This document shows positions 23,946-32,660 of a DNA stretch of 64,000 nt, piece after piece (within the stretch, counting starts at the first letter, position 1; each line of letters starts with the position of its first letter). Position numbers and translations under genes: made by a program. Source of the DNA: Anaeromyxobacter terrae (GTDB taxonomy: Bacteria; Myxococcota; Myxococcia; Myxococcales; Anaeromyxobacteraceae); assembly GCF_022690685.1 (NCBI RefSeq), contig NZ_JALCYY010000030.1, forward strand, positions 1 to 64,000, given 5' to 3'. Below the pieces are notes generated by a model that saw nothing but the letters and a program-made list of their open reading frames with translations, did no database searches and was not told the origin of the DNA.

Positions 23946-25292
23946 CTACGCCGCGGGTAGCCAGGCGCGGGTGCGCGGCAGCCGGACGGTGAAGAGGGTC
24001 GGGCGGCCCGGGCCCGACGCGACCTCCACGTGGCCGCCGTGCGCCTCGACGATGGTCCGCACGATGAACAGCCCGAGGCCGAGCCCGTCCGCGCCGGCCT
24101 GGCGGACGTCGCCGCGCTGGAACGGCTCGAAGATGGCGCGCGTCGCCTCGGGCGGGATGGGCGGCCCGTCGTTCTCCACCTCCACGCGGACGGCGTCGGT
24201 CTCGCCGGCGGCGCGCAGGCGCACCGGCGTGCCGGACGGCTGGTGCTGGAGCGCGTTCGAGACGAGGTTCGCGATCGCCTGCTGGAGCCGGTCGGGATCC
24301 CAGTCGCCGGAGAGGTTCCCGTCGCAGGAGAGCGCGATCGCGCCGGGGCCGTGCCGGAGCGTCGCCTCGTCCACCACCGGGCGGCAGACCTCGCGCATGT
24401 CCATGGCGCGCGGCGCGAGCGGGATCCCGCCCGCGTCGCGCACGCGCGTGAAGTCGAGCAGGTCGCGGATCATCCGCGCCATGCGGCGTGAGCTCGAGAG
24501 GATGCGGGCGAGCGTGCGCGCCTCGGCGGCCGGCAGCGTCCGGCGCGAGAGGAGCGTCGCGCCGGCCTCGATCGCCGAGAGCGGGGTGCGCAGGTCGTGC
24601 CCCACGATGCCGAGGATGCGGGCCTGCACCTCGAGGGCGATGCGCCGCTCGCGCTCGCGCTCCTCGTGCGCGCGCAGCGCGTGGCGGACGCTCGTTGCGG
24701 CGAACAGGAGCACCGCCGCGAGCGCCAGGTTCGCGACGAGGAACACCGCGTCGCCGAGGGCGGTCTTGCCGGACCAGGCGCGCTCGCGCTGGGCGAGGGC
24801 GTCGCCCTCGATCCCGACGAGCTCGCCGCGAGCGCGCTCCATGTCGTCGAGCAGGCCCGGATCGGTGGCGGGGTGCCAGGGGGCCCCGGTGAGGAGCGCG
24901 GCGTCGTGGGCGCGCCGCTCCTCCGCCATCGCGGCGAGCGCGGCGTCGACGCGCCCGACGAGCGTCTCGGTCGGCGCGTGCAGCGCCGGGGCCCGCTCCG
25001 CCCGCTCGGCGAGCGTCGCGAGCTCGACGCGGATCGCGGCGACGGCGCGCTCGTGACGCGCGAGCTCGGCTGCGCTCCGCACGAGCAGGTAGCCCCGGTG
25101 GCTGCTCTCCGCGTCCCGGAGGGCGGCGTCGAGCCGCTCGAGCGTGAGCACCGCGCGCGTCGACTCGGCGGCGCGGGTGGCGTTCTCCTGACGCGAGGTC
25201 GCGACCGCGAGGTACACCCCCACCGCCACCACGATGGCGAGGATGGCGGCGACGAAGCCGGTCACGGGACGAGCGGGCACGCGAGAAGGCAA
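23946..25292 (-). CDS. CHASE3-type sensor histidine kinase
   Basis: 448 residues as drawn from TTG 25292; GTG 25280 is an equally plausible start. TM1 ~12-32, a ~150-residue helical extracytoplasmic domain of CHASE3 type ('AALRDAESSHRGYLLVRSA'), TM2 ~185-205. HisKA follows with phospho-acceptor His in 'IVGHDLRTPLSAIEAG', then HATPase with N box 'LVSNALQHQ' and G boxes 'GADGLGLGLFIV'. No cognate response regulator is adjacent, so it is an orphan kinase. It is on the same strand as NO reductase, 105 bp downstream of it; a functional link is possible but unproven. Confidence 0.9.
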   Translation of the reverse strand: MPSRVPARPVTGFVAAILAIVVAVGVYLAVATSRQENATRAAESTRAVLTLERLDAALRDAESSHRGYLLVRSAAELARHERAVAAIRVELATLAERAERAPALHAPTETLVGRVDAALAAMAEERRAHDAALLTGAPWHPATDPGLLDDMERARGELVGIEGDALAQRERAWSGKTALGDAVFLVANLALAAVLLFAATSVRHALRAHEERERERRIALEVQARILGIVGHDLRTPLSAIEAGATLLSRRTLPAAEARTLARILSSSRRMARMIRDLLDFTRVRDAGGIPLAPRAMDMREVCRPVVDEATLRHGPGAIALSCDGNLSGDWDPDRLQQAIANLVSNALQHQPSGTPVRLRAAGETDAVRVEVENDGPPIPPEATRAIFEPFQRGDVRQAGADGLGLGLFIVRTIVEAHGGHVEVASGPGRPTLFTVRLPRTRAWLPAA

Positions 25293-25397
25293 CCCGGCGA
25301 GCGGGCGAACTCTTCCCTCTCTTCCGGGGAGGCGACGGGGTGGGCTCTCGTCCCACGCCGGCTCTGCCCCATCCAGGCGGGGCCGGCGCCGCGCTCG

Positions 25398-27701
25398 CTA
25401 CAGCCGCTCCGGCGCCGGATGGCCGGGCGCGGGCGCCCCGCCCGCCGCGCCCCCCGCGACGTCGGTGAAGAGCGGGCTCTCCGGCTGGGCGGCGGGGAAG
25501 GCTTGCGCCCGGGCGCGCACGCCGCGCCAGGCGAGCACGACGACGGGCAGGACGCCGCCCACGATGAACAACGCGTCGCCGGGGAGCCGCGCCCACTCGA
25601 ACCAGGTCAGCGGCCGCGCCGTGAGGTACTCGATCGCGCGCGCCTCCCAGTAGCCGACCGTGACCGAGCGGTGGAGCTGCAGGACGCCGATGGGGAAGAG
25701 CGTCGCGAACACCATCCAGCCGAGGCCGAGGTTGAGCGACCAGAAGCTCACCGCCGCGAGCCGGTCGGACCAGCGCTCCTCCGGGACGAGGTAGCGGAGC
25801 CCGAACAGCGCGAGCCCCACCGCGAGCATCCCGTAGACGCCCATCATCGCCGCGTGGCCGTGGTTCGCGGTGAGGGCGGTGCCGATCTGGTAGTAGCTCA
25901 CGATCGGCAGGTTGATGAGGAAGCCGAAGATCCCCGCGCCGACGAAGTTCCAGAACCCCACCGAGGCGAGGAACGCGACCGCCCAGCGGTGCGGGAACCG
26001 GACCGCGCCCGCGCGCTGCTCTCGCCCGAGGGAGAGGAAGCTCCAGGCCTCGAAGGTGAGCAGGGTGAGCGGGATGACCTCCGCCGCGGAGAAGAACGCG
26101 CCGAGCGCCATGTGCTCGGCGGGCTCGCCCGAGAAGTAGACGTGGTGCATCGTGCCGACCACGCCGCCCACCGAGTAGAGGATGATCTCGAGGTAGATGA
26201 GCCGGAGCGCGACCTTCTCCGCGACGACGCCGAGGAGCACGAACAGGTAGGCGACCACGACGGTCGTGAAGAGCTCGAGGAAGTCCTCGACCCACAGGTG
26301 CACCACCCAGAAGCGCCAGTAGTCGGTGACCGCGAAGTGGCCGCGCGGGTGGGCGAGCAGGCCGACCGCGTAGAAGGCGGGGATCGCGAGCGCGGCGAAG
26401 AAGAAGAGCCAGGGCATGTTGCCGAGGTGCTCGCGCGCGAGGCGGGGGCGCAGCGCCCGGTAGAGGATCGCCACCCAGGCGAAGAGCCCGAGGATGAGCA
26501 GCACCTGCCAGAAGCGGCCGAGCTCCAGGTACTCGAAGCCCTGGTTCCCGAACCAGATGCTCCGCGTCCAGCCGTGGATCCCGGCGAGCTCGCCGATCAT
26601 GCTCCCCACCACCACCACCGCCAGCGCGCCGAGGAGCACGAACGCGAGCGCGCGCTGCCCGGGCGGCTCGCGCCCGGCGATCATGGGCGCGAGGAAGATC
26701 CCGGCGGCGAGGTAGCTCGTCGAGACCCAGAAGATCGCGAGCTGCAGGTGCCAGCTGCGCACGACGTTGAAGGGGAGCAGCGCGGCGAGGTCGACGCCGA
26801 AGAAGCTCGAGAGCTCCGCGCGGTAGTGCTGCGTCGCGCCGCCCACCAGCGTCTGCAGGAGGAAGAGCAGCGCCATGACGAGGAAGAACCAGCCGGTCGC
26901 GCGCTGCGAGGGCGTGAGCGGCACCTCCGCGGGGCGGCGGAAGGTGAGCGTCTGCGACTCGCGCCCCTGCCAGCCGAGGAACCGCCAGCGCCCGAAGGCG
27001 GCGAACAGGAGCCCGGTCCCCCCGAGGAGCGCGACGAGGGAGAGGACGCTCCAGACCACCATCGGTCCGGTCGGGGCGTTCTGGACGAGCGGCTCGGGCG
27101 GCCAGTTGTTGGTGTACGAATAATCCAGGCCCGGCCGCCGTGCGGCGGCCGCCCAGGCGCTCCACGCGAAGAACGCGGTGAGCAGCCGGACGTCCTCGGG
27201 ACCCGAGACCACGTCTCGCGCGAGCCCGGTGCGCGCGCTTGGCTGGGCGAAGAAGGCGGCGAGCTCGCCCCGGTAGTGATCGAAGGCGAGGGCCTGACCC
27301 TCGGTGAAGCGCAGGGTGTCGCTCGCCGGGTCGTAGCGATTCGTCTGCAGCTCGGCCCAGGTTTTCGGGCCGCCGGCCTGCTCCGGCTCGCCGTTGCGAC
27401 GGGCGACGAAGCGTCCGGCGCGCCGCAGGTAGTCGGCGGTGAAGTCCGGCCCCAGGTACCCGCCGTGGCCGAAGACCGAGCCGTACGACATGAGCCCGCG
27501 TCCCAGGAACAGCTCCTGCCCCGAGAGGATGTCGTCGCGCGAGAAGACCACCCGCCCCGCCGGATCGACGACCCGCTCCGGGATGGGCGGGGTGGCGGTG
27601 TAGGTCCGGTAGGCGAGCACCCCGAGGATGCCGAAGCCGACGAGCATGACGAGGAGCGCGGCCTGCAGCCAGCCGCGCGACACGAGGAGCTGCCTGCGCA
27701 T
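25398..27701 (-). CDS. norZ: Quinol-dependent nitric oxide reductase (qNOR), single subunit
   Basis: 767 residues from ATG 27701 (GGAGG 5 nt upstream). It reduces 2 NO to N2O with electrons from quinol. An N-terminal membrane anchor and soluble extension ('GQELFLGRGLMSYGSVFGHGGYLGPDFT') replace the NorC subunit, diagnostic of qNOR over cNOR. About 14 membrane helices follow with metal-ligand histidines in 'RSWHLQLAIFW', 'VVHLWVEDFLELF', 'GTMHHVYF' and 'ANHGHAAMMG'. The conserved Glu pair of the active site is in the VEDFLE segment. No nitrite or N2O reductase is adjacent, so it may serve NO detoxification. Confidence 0.95.
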   Translation of the reverse strand: MRRQLLVSRGWLQAALLVMLVGFGILGVLAYRTYTATPPIPERVVDPAGRVVFSRDDILSGQELFLGRGLMSYGSVFGHGGYLGPDFTADYLRRAGRFVARRNGEPEQAGGPKTWAELQTNRYDPASDTLRFTEGQALAFDHYRGELAAFFAQPSARTGLARDVVSGPEDVRLLTAFFAWSAWAAAARRPGLDYSYTNNWPPEPLVQNAPTGPMVVWSVLSLVALLGGTGLLFAAFGRWRFLGWQGRESQTLTFRRPAEVPLTPSQRATGWFFLVMALLFLLQTLVGGATQHYRAELSSFFGVDLAALLPFNVVRSWHLQLAIFWVSTSYLAAGIFLAPMIAGREPPGQRALAFVLLGALAVVVVGSMIGELAGIHGWTRSIWFGNQGFEYLELGRFWQVLLILGLFAWVAILYRALRPRLAREHLGNMPWLFFFAALAIPAFYAVGLLAHPRGHFAVTDYWRFWVVHLWVEDFLELFTTVVVAYLFVLLGVVAEKVALRLIYLEIILYSVGGVVGTMHHVYFSGEPAEHMALGAFFSAAEVIPLTLLTFEAWSFLSLGREQRAGAVRFPHRWAVAFLASVGFWNFVGAGIFGFLINLPIVSYYQIGTALTANHGHAAMMGVYGMLAVGLALFGLRYLVPEERWSDRLAAVSFWSLNLGLGWMVFATLFPIGVLQLHRSVTVGYWEARAIEYLTARPLTWFEWARLPGDALFIVGGVLPVVVLAWRGVRARAQAFPAAQPESPLFTDVAGGAAGGAPAPGHPAPERL

Positions 27702-27903
27702 GCGCCCTCCAGGGTTCGCGACTCGCCAAGGGTGGCGACGGCGCGAGCGCGCGACAACACGACCCTCCGTGCAGGGTTCACGCAACGTCACCGACCGGTG
27801 GGTGCTCGTGACGAGGCTGCTCGTGCGGCGGCGCCGGCCCTCGCAGGACAGGGGGGCGGGCCGCCGCAGGGGGCGCCAGAGACGCACGCGTCCGGGCCGC
27901 CGC

Positions 27904-29346
27904 TCACCGCGTCCGTCCGGGCGCGACACGCGGGGCGACGGCGGCCGGCCGCGCGCGGGGGCGCGCTCCTCCATGGCCGCGCTCGACGGTGGCCCAGGCG
28001 AGCGCGCCGCCCACGCCGCAGAGGGCGGCGGAGATCGCCATCGCCCGCCGGAAACCCTCGGTGAGCTGCCCGGAGGCGACGTCCGCCGGGCCGATGCCGG
28101 CGGCGAGAGGCAGCACCGCCACCGCGAGGAGGCCGGCCGCGCGCGCGACCGCGTTGTTCACGCCGGAGGCGACGCCCGCCCGCTCCGCCTCGACGGCGGA
28201 GAGCGCCGCCGCGGTGAGCGGGGCGACCGCGAGGCCGAGCCCCACCCCGAGCGTCGCGACGCCGGGGAGGACGCCGGAGAGGTAGCTCACGCCGGGCTGC
28301 GCCCGGGAGAGGAGCGCGAGCCCGACCCCCGCGACGAGCGCGCCCGCGGCCATGAGCGGGCGGTTCCCGACGCGTCCCGCGAGCCGGCCCGACCACGGCG
28401 AGAGCACGAGGATGCAGGCGGTGAGCGGGAGGAGCGCCGCGCCGGAGGCGAGCGGCGACCAGCCCAGGCCGCGCTGGAGCTGGAGCATGAGGAGGAAGGT
28501 CGCGCCGCCGAGCCCGAAGTAGAGCGCGAGCGTGGCCGCGTTCGCCCCGGTGAACTGGAGGGAGCGGAAGAGCGAGAGGGGGAGCATGGCCGAAGGGCGG
28601 CGCTCCACGAGGACGAATGCACCGAGCGCGACGAGTCCCGCGAGCGCGGCCACGGTCACCCGCGCGCCGCCGCCGCCGGTCGCCTCGATGAGCGCGTAGG
28701 TGACCGCGCCGAGCCCGAGGGCGGCGAGGACCGCGCCCGCGACGTCGAGCCGTCGCGCCACGGGCGCGCGGGACTCCGGGACGAACCGCACCGCCGCCCA
28801 GATGCCGAGCGCGGCGATCGGGAGGTTCACGAGGAAGACGGCGCGCCAGGACACGGCCTCGGCGAGCCAGCCGCCGAGGAGCGGCCCGAGCGCGGTCGTC
28901 ACGCCGGAGAGGCCCGCCCAGGCCCCGATCGCGCGCCCCTGGTCCTCCGGGGCGAAGCAGCTCCGCAGGAGGGCGAGGCTGCCCGGCACGAGCAGCGCCG
29001 CGCCGACCCCCTGCACCGCCCGGAACACGACGAGCGCGCCGGCGCTCGGCGCCAGGCCGCAGAGGAGCGAGGCGACCGCGAACCAGGCGAGCCCGATGGT
29101 GAACACGCGCCGGCGCCCGTAGCGATCGCCGAGGGCGCCGCCGGGGAGGAGGAGCGCGGAGAGGGTGAGCAGGTAGCCGTCGAGCGTCCACTGCAGCGCC
29201 GAGAGGCCCGCGCCGAGCTCCCGGCCGAGGACCGGGAGGATCACGTTCACCACCGTCGAATCGAGGAACGCGAGCCCCGAGCCGAGGACCGCGACGAGGA
29301 GCACGCCCCTCCCCGCCCGGCTGCCGTAGCGCACCGCCTCCCGCAC
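27904..29346 (-). CDS. MFS multidrug exporter, DHA2 (EmrB/QacA) type
   Basis: 480 residues, 14 predicted helices. Typical 14-TM DHA2 motifs are present: 'LDSTVVNVILPVLGRELG' in TM1, 'LQWTLDGYLL' in TM2, 'GALGDRYGRRRVF' loop and antiporter motif C 'GVTTALGPLLGGWLAE' in TM5. It likely exports hydrophobic drugs by H+ antiport; substrate unknown. A Pro/Arg-rich 30-residue tail is unusual but follows the last helix without a break in frame. Promoter should lie in the 87 bp before 29346, or it is read through from the other MFS gene. Confidence 0.88.
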   Translation of the reverse strand: MREAVRYGSRAGRGVLLVAVLGSGLAFLDSTVVNVILPVLGRELGAGLSALQWTLDGYLLTLSALLLPGGALGDRYGRRRVFTIGLAWFAVASLLCGLAPSAGALVVFRAVQGVGAALLVPGSLALLRSCFAPEDQGRAIGAWAGLSGVTTALGPLLGGWLAEAVSWRAVFLVNLPIAALGIWAAVRFVPESRAPVARRLDVAGAVLAALGLGAVTYALIEATGGGGARVTVAALAGLVALGAFVLVERRPSAMLPLSLFRSLQFTGANAATLALYFGLGGATFLLMLQLQRGLGWSPLASGAALLPLTACILVLSPWSGRLAGRVGNRPLMAAGALVAGVGLALLSRAQPGVSYLSGVLPGVATLGVGLGLAVAPLTAAALSAVEAERAGVASGVNNAVARAAGLLAVAVLPLAAGIGPADVASGQLTEGFRRAMAISAALCGVGGALAWATVERGHGGARPRARPAAVAPRVAPGRTR

Positions 29347-29395
29347 CCCGCGAACCTAAGACCGGGTCCGGGCGAGAGCCGGGCTCCTGCGGGGC

Positions 29396-29410
29396 CGCCT
29401 GCTTCAGGCG
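29396..29410 (-). terminator. Weak hairpin between the two MFS genes
   Basis: CGCCTG-CTT-CAGGCG, a 6-bp perfect stem with 3-nt loop, 24 bp after the stop of the upstream (minus-strand) MFS gene. Short and without T tract, so only a possible attenuator or terminator. Confidence 0.3.
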
Positions 29411-29433
29411 CGGCGCCGCTCCGGCGGAGTGGC

Positions 29434-30639
29434 TCAGCCGCGCTGGTAGCGGCGCAGCGCCGGCGCGACGATCGCGGTGACGATCGCGGCGCCGATGCAG
29501 AGGAGGCCGCCCGAGGCGACGGAGAGGCGCGGCCCGAACGCGCGCGCGACCGCGCCCGCCTCCACCTCGCCGAGCTGCGGCCCGCCCATGAAGAAGATCA
29601 TGTTGATGGAGCCCATCCGGCCGCGGAGCGCGTCGGGGGTGAGGAGCTGCCGGAGCGTCTGGCGAATGACGGTGCTCACCGTGTCGGCGGCGCCCGCCAC
29701 CGCCAGGGCGGCGAGGGAGAGCGGGAAGCTGCGCGAGGCGCCGAACACCGCGACCGCGGCGCCGTAGGCGCCGACCGCCCACAGCACCGCGCGCCCCTCC
29801 CGCCGCGGCAGGGAGCGGGTGGCGAGGAACGCGCCCGCGAGCGCCGCGCCGGCGGGCTGCGCGGCGTAGAGGAGCCCGAGGCCGCGCGGGCCGACGTGGA
29901 GGAGCTGGTCCGCGAAGATCGGCATGAGCAGCATCGAGCCGCCGAAGAACGTCGCGAAGAAGTCGAGCAGCATCGTGGTGCGGATGACCGGGGCGCGGCG
30001 CAGGAACTGGAGGCCCTCCTTCACGGCGCCGAACCCGAGCGGCGTCGCACGCGGCGACGCGCGGTGGCGCATGACGAGGAGGGCGCCGATGACCGCGAGG
30101 AACGAGGCCGCATCGAGCGCGTACAGCGTGACGACGCCGCCCCAGGCGAGGAGCAGGCCCCCGAGCGCCGGCCCCGCCACGTTCGCGACCTGCCAGCCCG
30201 TGAACGCGAGGGAGAGCGCGCCGGAGAGGTGCTCGGGCGGCACGAGGAGCGGCACGAGCGCCTGGCGCGCCGGGTTGTCGAAGGCGATGGCGGCCGCGCC
30301 GACCGCCACGAGGCCGTACAGGAGGGCGGGGGTCGCGAGCCCGAGGTGGCTCGTCACCGCGAGGGTGATGGAGACCGAGGCGAGGAGCGTCTGGGTGACG
30401 AGCATGAGGCGGCGGCGATCCACCGCGTCCGCCACCACCCCGCCGCCGAGCGCGAAGGCGATGACCGGCGCCACGCGGAAGAAGCCGAGGAGCCCGAGCG
30501 CGAGCGGCGAGCGGGTGAGCACGTAGAGCTGCCAGACGATGGCGACGTGCTGCATCTGCGTGCCGGTGGTCGAGACGACCTGGCCGAAGAGGAGGTTCCT
30601 GAAGTCGCGGGCACGGAGGGCCGCCGGGAGCGCGGGCAC
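29434..30639 (-). CDS. MFS exporter, DHA3 (EntS-like) type
   Basis: 401 residues, 12 helices. N-terminal 'LRARDFRNLLFGQVVSTTGTQMQ' and the motif 'FRVAPVIAFALGGGVVADAVDRRRLML' are typical of EntS/DHA3 permeases, which export siderophores or macrolides. 'DNPARQALVPLLVPPEHL' is the conserved loop after helix 4. Start GTG/ATG at 30639 fits the family N-terminus. Same direction as the DHA2 exporter 87 bp downstream. No siderophore genes are nearby, so substrate is unknown. Confidence 0.88.
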   Translation of the reverse strand: MPALPAALRARDFRNLLFGQVVSTTGTQMQHVAIVWQLYVLTRSPLALGLLGFFRVAPVIAFALGGGVVADAVDRRRLMLVTQTLLASVSITLAVTSHLGLATPALLYGLVAVGAAAIAFDNPARQALVPLLVPPEHLSGALSLAFTGWQVANVAGPALGGLLLAWGGVVTLYALDAASFLAVIGALLVMRHRASPRATPLGFGAVKEGLQFLRRAPVIRTTMLLDFFATFFGGSMLLMPIFADQLLHVGPRGLGLLYAAQPAGAALAGAFLATRSLPRREGRAVLWAVGAYGAAVAVFGASRSFPLSLAALAVAGAADTVSTVIRQTLRQLLTPDALRGRMGSINMIFFMGGPQLGEVEAGAVARAFGPRLSVASGGLLCIGAAIVTAIVAPALRRYQRG

Positions 30640-30709
30640 GCGCGGAGGAGAGCACGGGCGACCCCGACTGTCGATCCGGCGTCCCTCCCCGCCTGCGCGC
30701 GCGCCGGCG

Positions 30710-31360
30710 TCAGGCGCCCGCGCGCGAGACGAGCCAGGCGCCCGCGTCGGCGAGGCTCTCCTCGGAGATGGTGTGGCCGATCGGATACTCGCGGTACTCG
30801 ACGCGCTCGCCGAGGAGCGGCGCGAGGAGCGACCTCGCCTCGCGGCCGCGCTGCACCGGGATGACCTCGTCCCACGTGCCGTGCAGCACGAGGGCCTCGA
30901 GCCGCGCGAGCGCCGGCGCGAGCTCCGCGCGGGAGAGGCTCTGCGGGAGCACGCGGCCGGAGTGCGCGACGAGGCCGCGCACGAGGTCGGGGCGGGCGAG
31001 GGCGAGCGCGTAGCTCATCACCGCCCCCTGCGAGAACCCGAACAGGAACACGCGCGCCGGATCCGCGCCGTAGGCCGCGCACAGCTCGGGGACGAGCTCC
31101 GCGAGCGCCTCCCGGCTCGCCTCCACCTCGGCAGGATCGAGGGTGATGGGCGTGGTCGTCCGGTCGAGCCCGTACCAGGCGAAGCCCGACGGCCGCGCGG
31201 GGTACGGCGCGCGGGCTGCCACGACGAGGAAGCGCGGGTCGAGCCACGGGGCGAGGGCGAACAGATCCCGTTCGTCGGCGCCGAGCCCGTGCAGGAGGAG
31301 CAGGAGCGGGGAGCGGTAGCGGGCAGGCGTCGGCGCGCGGACGAGGTGCTCGAGCGTCAC
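30710..31360 (-). CDS. Carboxylesterase/phospholipase-type alpha/beta hydrolase
   Basis: 216 residues, a compact alpha/beta hydrolase of the acyl-protein thioesterase/dienelactone hydrolase group. Oxyanion 'LLHGLGADERDL', nucleophile Ser110 in GFSQGA, Asp164 in 'HGTWDEVIP' and His196 in 'IGHTIS' complete the triad. No signal peptide, hence cytoplasmic. Likely substrate: short-chain esters or lysophospholipids (family knowledge). It is divergent from the SDR gene across 166 bp. Confidence 0.88.
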   Translation of the reverse strand: MTLEHLVRAPTPARYRSPLLLLLHGLGADERDLFALAPWLDPRFLVVAARAPYPARPSGFAWYGLDRTTTPITLDPAEVEASREALAELVPELCAAYGADPARVFLFGFSQGAVMSYALALARPDLVRGLVAHSGRVLPQSLSRAELAPALARLEALVLHGTWDEVIPVQRGREARSLLAPLLGERVEYREYPIGHTISEESLADAGAWLVSRAGA

Positions 31361-31526
31361 GAGGAGACGCTAGCCCCCGTCCGCCGTCGCCGCCGTCCGG
31401 CACCAGGCCTCCGGACCCGGGCCTTCGCGGCCGCCCGCTCGTCGAGCGGGGCGGCAGGTCCAGCACCGGGTGGCGGCCGCTGCGCCCGACCGTGCGCATG
31501 CTTCCGCGTAACCGAGGAGACTCCAC

Positions 31527-32555
31527 GTGCGGCGACTCGAGACCTGGACCGCGCTGGCCATCGCGGGCGGCGCCGCAGCGCTCGCTCTCTCGCGGCGCAT
31601 CGGGCGCGTCCGCCTGCCCGGCAAGATCGCGCTCGTCACCGGCGGCTCGCGAGGCCTCGGGCTCCTCGTCGCCAGAGAGCTGGGGCGCCACGGGGTGCGC
31701 GTCGTGATCTGCGCCCGCGACGAGGAGGAGCTCGAGCGCGCGCGGGGCGGGCTGGCGGCCGAGGGCATCGACGTCACCGCGCTCCCCTGCGATGTCACGG
31801 ACGAGGACGGGATCCAGGGGCTCGTCGCCGACGTCGAGCAGAACCTCGGCCCCATCGACGTGCTCGTGAACAACGCGGGCATCATCCAGGTCGGCCCGGT
31901 CGAGGCGATGAAGCTCGAGGACTACCGCCGCGCGATGGACGTGATGTTCTGGGGCGCCCTCCACGCCGCCGAGGCGGTGCTCCCCGGGATGCGCGAGCGG
32001 CGCCGCGGCACGATCGTGAACGTCACCTCGATCGGCGCCGAGGTCGGGCTCCCGCACCTCGCCCCCTACGACGCGGCCAAGTTCGCGCTGCGCGGCTGGT
32101 CCGAGGCGCTCGGGGCGGAGTCGATCCGCCACGGCGTGCGGGTGGTGACGGTCGTCCCCGGGCTCATTCGCACCGGCTCCTTCGGCCACGCGCTCGTGAA
32201 GGGGAAGCGCTACGCGGAGGCGAGCCTGTTCACGCTCGTCGCGTCGCTTCCGCTCGTCACCTCGAGCGCCGATCGCGCGGCGCGCCGCATCGTGCGGGCG
32301 ATCGAGAACGACGAGCGCTTCGTGGTGGTGGGGCTCCCCGCGAAGGCGTTCCGGCTCGCGCACGCGCTCTTCCCCGGCACCGTCGTCCGCACCCTGGGGG
32401 CCGTGAACCGGCTCCTCCCGCAGGCCGAGCCGGGCGCGCGCGAGGCGATCGCGCTGCCGGGCGAGCTGTTCCGGCGCGGCCTCGCGCGGTCGATCCTGAC
32501 CGCGCTCGGCGATCGCGCCGCGCGCCGCTACAACGAGGAGCCGGAGCCGGCCTGA
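31527..32555 (+). CDS. Short-chain dehydrogenase with N-terminal membrane anchor
   Basis: 342 residues from GTG 31527. A short hydrophobic segment (~7-21) precedes the SDR domain, suggesting membrane association. Rossmann motif TGGSRGLG (38-45), NNAG (115-118), catalytic Ser168, Tyr181 and Lys185 are intact. About 100 C-terminal residues after the core carry Arg-rich helices and are longer than in classical SDRs, similar to lipid- or retinol-type 'extended classical' SDRs. Substrate unknown. Convergent with the FadL gene, from which a hairpin separates it. Confidence 0.85.
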   Translation: MRRLETWTALAIAGGAAALALSRRIGRVRLPGKIALVTGGSRGLGLLVARELGRHGVRVVICARDEEELERARGGLAAEGIDVTALPCDVTDEDGIQGLVADVEQNLGPIDVLVNNAGIIQVGPVEAMKLEDYRRAMDVMFWGALHAAEAVLPGMRERRRGTIVNVTSIGAEVGLPHLAPYDAAKFALRGWSEALGAESIRHGVRVVTVVPGLIRTGSFGHALVKGKRYAEASLFTLVASLPLVTSSADRAARRIVRAIENDERFVVVGLPAKAFRLAHALFPGTVVRTLGAVNRLLPQAEPGAREAIALPGELFRRGLARSILTALGDRAARRYNEEPEPA

Positions 32556-32608
32556 GCGGCGGCGCAGGCGCGACACCTGGCACGGCGCGCGCCGCGCCGG
32601 ACGTGCGA

Positions 32609-32637
32609 CGGGCGGCGGTGTCGTCCACCGCCGCCCG
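32609..32637. terminator. Bidirectional hairpin terminator
   Basis: A 12-bp perfect stem CGGGCGGCGGTG / CACCGCCGCCCG with a 5-nt loop between the convergent SDR gene (ends 32555) and FadL gene (ends 32661). No T run. Confidence 0.7.
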
Positions 32638-32660
32638 CGCGAGCGCGACTCCGTATCCGG

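Noticed and set aside
27702-27903. FNR/NNR box or NorR sites upstream of NO reductase
   Set aside because: No TTGAT-N4-ATCAA-like site; only a weak ACCCT/AGGGT dyad at 27762-27777, too short to call.
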